This document shows, piece after piece, positions 13,001-22,000 of a stretch of DNA of 64,000 nucleotides. The notes below the pieces were generated by a model. It was given only the letters and a program-made list of their open reading frames with translations, searched no databases and was not told where the DNA came from. This DNA is from Sphaerosporella brunnea. Taxonomy: Eukaryota > Ascomycota > Pezizomycetes > Pezizales > Pyronemataceae. The stretch spans positions 1 through 64,000 of the forward strand of contig VXIS01000156.1 of assembly GCA_008704415.1 (NCBI GenBank), in the 5' to 3' direction. Both the position numbers and the translations under genes were made by a program. Numbering within the stretch: position 1 is the stretch's first letter; each line of letters opens with the position of its first letter.

Positions 13001-16000
13001 CGAAGGCCCCTTATAGCAATCACGTGACTGCGGTGCGCCGCGCCACGTGGTAGCCGAACATAACCTCGGCTCGGAGCCACTCCACCGAGCCTCCCTACAG
13101 AGCATCATCACGACACCACAGACAACCCCCCACTTCCGAACCTCACCACGTGACAACCATCCACGGGGGGGGAAAAATCTGAGAACAGCAAATGAATCAG
13201 CATCCTTTGAAGCCTTAGATCTGAGAGTTCTAGCCGATTCCATCGAGAGTAAAAGCCGGTAGCTTAGTCGGAAAACTCCATCCAAACTCGCGTCGTGACA
13301 GTATCCCCCTCCTACGGCTGAGCTCCGGCGAAGCTCATTCATCTTCCGGCAGAGGCCCCGGCTTGTCCGAATAGGCCTTGTGGAAGCGATCGATAGCTTC
13401 CAGACCATTGACCATCTCGGCTGGTTCCCACTTCGGCCGATCGTAGCCGGTCCACTTGACCAAATACTGGAGCTTACGCCACCGTCCATGCAGTCGGGAG
13501 TCCAATATCCGATCGACGAACCACTCCTGCTCGCCCTCAATCTCCACCGGGGGTGGTGGGTCCTGTCGTTGTCCCGGATAAAGATCATCGGGTGCCGGTT
13601 CCAGGAGGGAGACGTGAAAGACTGGGTGGACATACATATCCTCATGGAGGCGGAGGCGGTAGGCGTATGCCGAGACCTTCTCGGTAACCTCAACCGGGCC
13701 GTGACGCTTATTGTCCAGCTTACTGGCTGGACGCCGAGTCTTCCAATTCTGGGCATCAAGCCAGACCTTGTCTCCAACCTGATAATCAGGAGCCAGTATG
13801 CGGTGCTCGTCGGCGTTGTCCTGATATCTCATCTGGGCCCGTAAGAGTTCCGTACGAAAGTGCGAGTGGATCTCCGATAGCGTCCTGGCAGTAGTTAAGG
13901 CTCTGCGGTCATCAACGTTGTTGGGGGCTGCAGGAGACAGATCAAACTGGTAACGAGGATCGAAGCCCTTGTTGGCAAAGAACGGTGATGAACCATGAGC
14001 TTCTGATGCCTGGTTGTTGGTTGCGAACTCGGCCAGCGGCAGCCAGTCGGCCCAGTCATCCTGGAGGTAGTTGACGTAGGCCCGAAGATACTGCTCCATA
14101 ACCGCATTGATCCTTTTGGTCTGTCCATCAGTCTGCGGGTGGAAGGCCGTTGAGAGGCGACGTTCGATTCCAAGCCTTCCACAGAGATGTTCCCAAAAGT
14201 CCGATGCAAACTGTGGTCCACGGTCCGAGACTATGGTGAGTGGTAAGCCGTGAAGGCGGAATACGTGCTGGATGAAGAGGTCAGCTAGTCCTGCTGCGTC
14301 AACATTGGTCCGGCAAGGGATCAGATGTCGCTCCTTCGTAAGGCGGTCAACCACAACCCAAATCGCATTACAGCCTTGTGACCATGGGAGTCCGGTGACA
14401 AAGTCCATTGATATGTCCTGCCAGGGGCGTTCTGGGATCGGGAGGGGTCGCAGGATCCCGTAGGGTGCATGACGGCCTGTTCGGGAGCGTTGGCAGACGT
14501 GGCAGTTACGGACATACCGTTCCACATCCTACCGCATCTTTGGCCAGTGGTAGGTTCGACAAAGCAACTCAAGAGTTTTGGATCTTCCTGGGTGGCCAGC
14601 GACGGGGGCATCGTGGTGTTGTTGCATCAGATGCAGCCGGAGGGGCTCGTATTCGGGCACGTAAAGCTTACCCCTATAGGTGAGACGATCTCCTTCTTGG
14701 GCGCATTCTGCCAACGTGATCCGGCGGCTATGGCGGACTCCGTCTTGCAACATCCGAAGGACCTGAGACGGAAACGGGTCCGCATCGTAAGCTTCTTGGA
14801 ACAGGCGGGCAAGTGTCACTGCTTCGTCTCCTAGGGGTGGTGGAGGCTGTGCCGGCGGGCCATCGGCCAGGAGGTGGACGATCTGGTGGGGCTTTATGAC
14901 GATGGAAAAATTTTCAGTCGTGCGCTCATCCCCCTCCTTAGGCAGATCTCCTGATCTGCGAGTTAGTGAGTCCGGCTTCCCACCAGACTTTCCAGGACGG
15001 TAGACGATCTTGAAGTTGAATTGCGACAGGAACTGAGACCAACGGGCTTGACGTCGATTCATGAGCTTGGTGGTCGTAAAATACTCCAAGTTCTTGTGAT
15101 CGGTGAGCACCTGGATTGGATTTTCCACGGATTGGAGTTCCGGTCGCCATTCCTCAAAAGCCCGGACGATAGCCATCAACTCCTTGTCGTAGATCTCGTA
15201 GTTGCATTCTGCAGGGGAATGCTTCTTAGAGAAGTACGCAACAGGGTGGAGGATGCCGTCGTCGTTCGTACTGTGATAGGATGCCAGCGGAGACATAGTC
15301 GGAGGCGTCTGTTTCCACGATGACGTCATGGTCGTGGTCAAAGCGACGGAGGACTGGGGCGGTGGTGAAGCACGTCTTGAGGTTGTCAAAGGCTTCCTGT
15401 TCGGTCTTGGTCCATTGGAATGGCACGTCCTTTTGGGTCAAACGGGTGAGTGGTCGTACCACCTGCGAGTAGGAACGTATGAATCGGCGGTAGAAGTTGG
15501 CAAATCCAAGGAAGGCTCTGACATCCTTCAGCTTCTCCGGGGTCGGCCAAGCCTTCACTGCCTCCACCTTGTCTGGGTCCATCCGTATGCCGTCAATGCC
15601 GATGATCAGCCCAAGATACTTAACCTCCCGTTGGTGAAACTCGCATTTCTCCGGCTTGAGGTGGAGCCCGGCTTCTGAAAGCCGACGGAGGACCTGTCGG
15701 ATGTGGTCTTGGTGCTCTTCCAGGGTGTCCGAATAGATCAAGATGTCATCCAAGTAGGCAGAGGCAAAGCGGTCCAGAAACGGTGAGAGAGTATCGTTGA
15801 TAAACCGTTGGAAGTCAGCAGGAGCGTTGGTAAGACCGAATGGCATCACCAGGGATTCGAATAGTCCATATCGGGTCATGAAGGCCGTTTTCCATTCCTC
15901 ACCCTCTGCCATTCGGATCAGGTTGTAGGCTCCGCGGACGTCCAACTTGCTAAACCAGCGAGCCTTGGAGAGCCTCATCAGTGTCTCTCGTACCAACGGG

Positions 16001-19000
16001 AGCGGATACCTGTTCTTGATCGTTCCTTCGTTGAGACCTCGGTAGTCAACCACCAGGCGTAAGGATCCATCCCCCTTCTTGACGAAGAGGATTGGGGCGC
16101 CGGCGGGTGAAGAGGAGGCCCTGATGAACCCCTTCGATAGGTTTTCCTCCAACCAGGTCTTCAGGGCTTCCAGCTCGGGGCGAGACAGCGAGTATAGGGG
16201 GCCAAAGGGGGGTTCAAACCCCTCCTTGAACGGTATCTTGTGGTCGTACGGGCGGTGAGGGGGCAGGTGGTTGGCTACGGCTTCCGAGAAGAGGGGTAGG
16301 AACTCATGATATTGCTGAGGGACCAGTGACTTTAGATCCCCTTCGTTAATGGTTTTCCGTTCCAACACCTTGTTGATTTCGTAGAGCGACAGGGAGAAAA
16401 GCTGGAGCCGACCGTATCGTTGCTTCTTGTTCCTGACGAGACGTTGGAAGGAGGTAGCGGAGACTATCGCAATGTCTAGGGGTCGAGCGGGGGGAGTTAC
16501 TCCTTTGACGCTTGCCGGTTTATGTGTTGTCCTGTGGGCGGCACACCTAGGGGAGTCAAAGGCAACGTCGTTGGAGGCAAAGCGGACAGATACTCCATGG
16601 TGCCTTAACCAGGGAATACCAAGAACAAGAGGGTAGTGGCCGAGTTTGGTAACGAAGGCGGGCAACGTTTCGTGGTGGCCGCCGATCGACATCCCCACTT
16701 TGACAATGTGGGTGATGTCTCCGGACGAGATGGGTCTACCGTCTATGACCTCGAGGGCGCGAGGAACGCGTAGTGCATACTGGGGAAAATGATGTTGGCG
16801 GGCAAATTCTTCGTCGATGAAGGCAAAACCAGTAGCTCCACAATCGATCAGTGCGTGGGTTTGAATCTTGTTATCACTATCGGAGAGGGAACACGTAACT
16901 ACGAGATGATTTCCATCCATTGATTCCTCTCCTACACCCTGATCCGAAAGAGCTACCGAAGATAAAGAAAGACAGCCCGGCCTGCGAGCCGGGGAACAAC
17001 AAGGAAACGACGAAGAAGAAGCGGGGCGTCCCATGGCGGTGCCAACCTTGCGGCATGGGACAACTAGTTTTCCGACGGCTGGACGTCGGGGGTAGCTGTG
17101 GCTACCAGTGATGCTTCGGCAGCGCGCACTCGACGGGCGTCGGCAGCCAGCCGGCGGGGGCAATCCAGGCGGAAGTGCTGGTCGGATCCACAGTAGGTGC
17201 ACTGTCCCTTCGCCATCCTCTCCTCGCGAATCCTCTGGCGCTCAGCCTCCCGCCGTGCGGCCGAAAGCTCCATTGGGGTTGGGCCGTAGTTCCCACTGTT
17301 GGAGTTGGTCGGGTGGTTACCTGTGGCAACAGGGGCAGCGGGTGTAGACGAGGTTGAGGGGCGGGGAGCGCTCCGAGGGTTGACGGTGACGGAAGGGCGA
17401 GAAGCCGAAGGGTTGGTGATGGGAGGGCGAGAGGCCGAAGGCTTACGCTCCTCTGCCCGGGCGCGAATCCGATTATCCACATCCTTGCAGAGGTTGACTG
17501 AAGGCTGCCAGGGTGTCATCGGAGGCTGCTCGGTGCAGGAGGGCGTCCTTCATCTCTTCCGACAAGCCTTCATAAAGTTGGTCTTTCTGGGCGATTTCGT
17601 CCCAGTTAAGGTCTCCCATGAGGCGGCGGAAGTCAGGCCAGATAGGTGGAGAAGGGCAGGTTTCGTTGACGGAGACGGCGAATTTCACGGGCAGCGGTTC
17701 GAGAGCGGTCGGGGTCGTCATAGGCTTGTCGGAGGATGGTCAACAGATCATTGAGGGAGGCCAGGGTGATATCTCCGGTGTCTTCATCGGCATACGAGCG
17801 CAGCTGGTTCAGAGCTGCTCCTGACAGGCGGTTGAAGGCGTACCGGAGACGGGCTTGTTCGGTTGGGTAACGGGTTGGCTGGGCAGCAAGCTTGTTGCGG
17901 AGCTGTAGGATCCAGGTCCTCAGCTCTTCGGGCTTGGTGCCGTCGAAGGTCGGGGCATCGGGGAAGCCACCCGACTGGGTGCCTCCTTCAGGGTGGTCAC
18001 GGATCTGGGCGGCGGCGATTGCTAGAACCTGATTTAGTTGAGCTGTGAGGTCCCTTGCCTGCTGCTGGGCAGCGGCCAGGCCGGTGCGGGCTGCATCGCG
18101 TTCGAGGAGGGCTGTCTGGAGCTCAGCACGCGTCTCCTCCAGCTCCACCTCCAGGTTGGGTGGGGGTTCGCAGGCCAAGAGTCGCTGTGCCATATGGGCG
18201 AAGTCGATCAAACGTTGATCGCGCTCTTCTGGGGGGAAGCCTTCTTTCGGGGGCGCCTGGGCGCCAGTTTCAATGGCTGCCCAGAGCTCCTGAGGGATTC
18301 GGAGGTCGTGGTAGGCGGCCATGGTGGAACGAGGGACGAGGTGACAGAACGAGTAGGTTGGGCTTTGGTCGACTGAACCTAGTGTAACGGAGAGGGTCGG
18401 GGACAGACTGGAGGGGCCCAAGGTACTCGCGTACAGAGAGTTATCGGACAGGTTCAAGAACGAGAGCAGGGACGAGATCCGGAGGCAGGACGAGAGGCGC
18501 GATGCGCACGGTCAGGATTCAGATTGGAACGAAGGTACTCAGATTGACATACGAAGGTTCAGTAAAGAGGAAAGGAAAACAACAACAAGGCGGAAGCGAA
18601 GGCCCCTTATAGCAATCACGTGACTGCGGTGCGCCGCGCCACGTGGTTGCCGAACATAACCTTGGCTCGGAGCCACTCCACCGAGCCTCCCTACAGAGCC
18701 TCATCACGACACCACAGACAACCCCCCACTTCCGAACCTCACCACGTGACAACCATCCACGGGGGGGGAAAAATCTGAGAACAGCAAATGAATCAGCATC
18801 CTTTGAAGCCTTAGATCTGAGAGTTCCAGCCGATTCCATCGAGAGTAAAAGCCGGTAGCTTAGTCGGAAAACTCCATCCAAACTCGCGCCGTGACAACGT
18901 ACAGAGGAGTCCAAATATTCGAGCAGTTCGTGAAACTGCGGGTTTTCGACCACGCTGGTTGTAATGTTGGCAGAAATGAAAAACTCTAAAAGAAGTCTTC

Positions 19001-22000
19001 GGAACTTCCGCAGACTAATCTTTGAGCCAGCCTGAACTTAAGTTAGCCTCCACCGCATGGCAAAAGTCACAGCTCCAGGATAAACCTACCTTTCTGTACT
19101 TCCAGCTCGGCACCTTTTCCACCACAAGACCGGCCTCATGCGCACTGCGCTTGCCCAAGCCTTGATACTGTTTGTTCGGATTTTCGGTCTCAGGAACACC
19201 TTCCAATTCACGCTTCTCTTCCGCTTCGTTCCAGGGCACGCCCGGATGCCTGTTCTTAACATGCTTATTCAAGAACGACGACGTTGTGTGGCCGGCATCC
19301 ATCTTCCAGTGTCCTTTTCCTGGTTTGAACTCGGACTCAGGCTCGGCGTGACACCAAGTACAGTACACGTCGTGGCGAACTGTACCTTTTCTCGACCGGG
19401 GGAGGTGTGGTGCCTCGAGGCGGAGTAGGACCTTATGCTGGTGGAGGTATCCCTTAAACTTCTTCGGCTTCGGAAATTGCGGAGTCAATATCAGTTTCTC
19501 TGGGAAGTGCTGGCACAAGGCATCATAATGCCCTGACAGCGTCTTGAAAAACGACGATCTCCTGGAATAGTCGAGCTGAAGTACGGCTTTGGCTGCGGAC
19601 ATTGTTGAAGACTGCTGATGTTTCACGGAAGGACTGATGTTTCACGGAAGGACTGTGAGCGGCCTCAGGCTTTTTTTATTCACACTCCGATTCATTTCAC
19701 AGTCACCATGATGAAATCTCGCGGACCGCAAAGCACTCGGGCTCGCACAGCGCTTGCACAGCGCTCGCACAGCACTTGCACAGCGCTCGCACAGCTTTTT
19801 TGCAGTCGCGACGGGCAGCGGTAACTTCGATGTGTTTTTGAGGTTGTGGAGCCTATCTACACGCCTCCGGGTGGCCCTTGTTTAACGTTTCGCACGGTGC
19901 CGCCCAGGTCGCGACTTGGTCGAGAATTAGACCTGTTTTTTCCGACCTGGTCGGGTCGAAAGTCGTCGAATCTGCGACCTAGGTCGAGATTGTGCCCATC
20001 ACTACTGTGAGTCTCTGTTCCTGCGGTCAATCTTGCTGTTGCTAACGAGAGCCCAAATTCGACAGCTTGTGAGTCTCTGTTCCCGTGGTCAGCCTTGCTG
20101 TTGCTGACAAGAGCTCGATGGCTTAATTCAACAGCCGGTGAGTCTCTGTTCCCGCGGTCAGCCTTGCTGTTGCTGACGAGAGTACGATGGCTTGATTTGA
20201 CAGCCGGTGAGTCTCTGTTTTCGCGATCAGCCTCGCTGTTGCTAACGAGAGCTCAATGGCTTGATCCGACAGCTAGTGAGTCTCTGTTCCCGCGGTTAGC
20301 CTTGCTGTTGCTAACGAGAGCCTTGTGGCTTGATCCGACAGCTAGTGAGTCTCTGTTCCCGCGATCAGCCTCGCTGTTGCTAACGAGAGCCTTGTGGCTT
20401 GATCCGACAGCCGGTGAGTCTCTGTTCCCGCGATCAGCCTTGCTGTTGCTAACGAGAGCTCAATGGCTTGATCCGACAGCCGGTGAGTCTCTTTCCCCGC
20501 GATCAGCCTCGCTGTTGCTAACGAGAGCTCAATGGCTTGATCCGACAGCACGTGAGTCTCTGTTCCCGCGGTTAGCCTTGCTGTTGCTAACGAGAGCCTT
20601 GTGGCTTGATCCGACAGCGGGTAAGTCTCTGTTCCCGCGGTCAGCCTTGCTATTCAACATCTAACGAGAGCCCGATGTCTTGATCCGACAGCTAGTGAGT
20701 CTTTGTTCCGGCGGTCAGCCTTGCTGTTGCTAATGAGAGCCTTGTGGCTTGATCCGACAGCCGGTGAGTCTCTTTCCCGCGGTCAGCCTTGCTGTTGCTA
20801 ATGAGAGATTAATGGCTTGATCCGACAGCTTGTGGGTCTCAGTTGCCGCGGTCAGCGTCGCTAACTTAATGGCTTGATCCGACAGCGAGTGAGTCGCTCT
20901 TCTCGCGGTCAGCCTTGCTGTTGCTAACGAGAGCCTTGTGGCTTGATCCGACAGCCGGTGAGTCTCTTTCCCGCGGTCAGCCTTGCTGTTCAACATCTAA
21001 CGAGAGCCCGATGTCTTGATCCGACAGCGCGTGAGTCTCTTTTCCCGCGGTCAGCCTTGCTGTTGCTAACGAGAGCTTTGTGACTTGATCTGACAGCGGG
21101 TGAGTCTCTTTTTCCGTGGTCAGCCTTGCTGTTCAACATCTAACGAGAAACCGATGGCTTGATCCGACAGCGAGTGAGTCTCTGTTCCCGCGATCAGTCT
21201 CGCTGTTGCTAACGAGAGTCTTGTGGCTTGATCCGACAGCCTGTGAGTCTCTGTTCCCGCGATCAGCGTCGCTGTTGCTAACGAGAGCCTAATGGCTTGA
21301 TCCGACAGCGAGTGAGTCTCTGTTCTCACTGTTAACGTTGCTGTTGCTCTGTAGCTAACGATTGCCTCATGGCTTGATCCAACAGCCTGTGAGTCTTTCC
21401 CACAATTCTGTTTTAATATCTTGCTAATTTTTCGGTCATCCAACAGTGAGTGAGTGGTGTCTGAAATTCTGTCGTATTTGTGATGATTAGATTTCTCTAA
21501 CTTACCGCTCGGTCATTCTAATGCAGAAAGTAAGTGATCCATGTCACTCGCTCCGCCGTTGGGGTTCCCTGCTAATAATGTGACCCGACGTGATTGTCTG
21601 ACAGGCTGTGAGATCTTCCATATTCTCGCATTTTCATTTCAGCACAATACTAAAAGCAGGGTGATGTGCTGTTTTATAGGAGGTTAGTCTCTTTGAACGT
21701 TTCCTTTAGTATCTTCCGGCTAACAGCAGTTCAACAATTGCGATATGTAGAAAGTTTGTTCTATCGTTCTCCCTTCTCATGTTGGGTCTCCTGCTAAAAT
21801 GAGTGCTATTCGTAATTGACAGAAAGTAAATTCCCCTCTTTTTCGTCTACTTGTCGTCGTCATTAACGTTTGTCACATAGCATGTGGGTTTGCGTCGGTT
21901 TGCCTGTTCGGGCCGTTGCTAACCTGGACGGGGAACGTACTCACACTTTAGCTGGTGGGTTCTTACACTCTATGCGCCTCGATGAATGCTAATCAGAAGC

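Larger units (their letters stand above)
12785..18896 (-). mobile_element. Ty3/gypsy chromovirus-type element C (family 2), full length
   Basis: This is a 6112-bp element with LTRs at both ends and the perfect 5-bp target duplication ACGTA (12780-12784 and 18897-18901). It lies in the hAT transposase gene, and excising it restores a continuous transposase reading frame. Its structure is LTR, gag, protease, RT, RNase H, integrase, chromo-like domain, LTR. It carries several frameshifts and one nonsense codon. Confidence 0.93.
2122..19602 (-). pseudogene. hAT transposase, interrupted by insertions, frameshifts and a nonsense codon
   Basis: Exon 1 (19090-19602) carries a BED-type zinc finger with the cysteine/histidine pattern C-x2-C...H-x4-H (YCTWC, HVKNRH). 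A 70-nt intron (19020-19089) follows. The next exon reads straight through the removal point of retroelement C, from LEYLDSSVR at 18902 into PFLISRRTL at 12784. It then covers the catalytic core 12743-11631 (LTLDGWTS, ITSDNASINKAM, CFAHILNLA, CTRWNSTHLL). Near 11590-11640 at least two frameshifts occur. Across element B the frame resumes in the dimerisation region (IAWWDIHKLEYPYLA at about 2540-2500). There a TGA stop replaces a probable Gly codon after DNAAIP. A 69-nt intron (2390-2458) precedes SERVFSKAGDL and the C-terminus at 2122. It is a relic that cannot encode an active transposase. Confidence 0.88.
1912..20004 (-). mobile_element. hAT-family DNA transposon with nested retrotransposon insertions
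   Basis: The two ends are inverted repeats beginning TAGTGATGGG (1912 onward; complement at 20004 backward). They are flanked by the identical 8-bp target duplication CTGTGAGT at 1904-1911 and 20005-20012. An 8-bp duplication and this terminus are typical of hAT elements. The body carries a BED-finger exon, a hAT catalytic region and a C-terminal dimerisation region, all on the minus strand. They are separated by two LTR retrotransposons (2588-11383 and 12785-18896). The element itself, without insertions, is only about 3.2 kb. Confidence 0.93.

Noticed and set aside
20095..20664. A 189-codon open frame with a leucine-rich repeat-like 23-aa period (LLLTRALWLDPTAGESLF); a similar one lies at 1207-1482
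   Set aside because: It arises because 69 bp is divisible by three. The 62-bp units and other length variants break the frame. The period coincides with intron-like units carrying donor, branch and acceptor signals.
1107..21446. CRISPR-like array
   Set aside because: The variable parts are only two to three bases, the units contain spliceosomal signals, and the genome is clearly eukaryotic.
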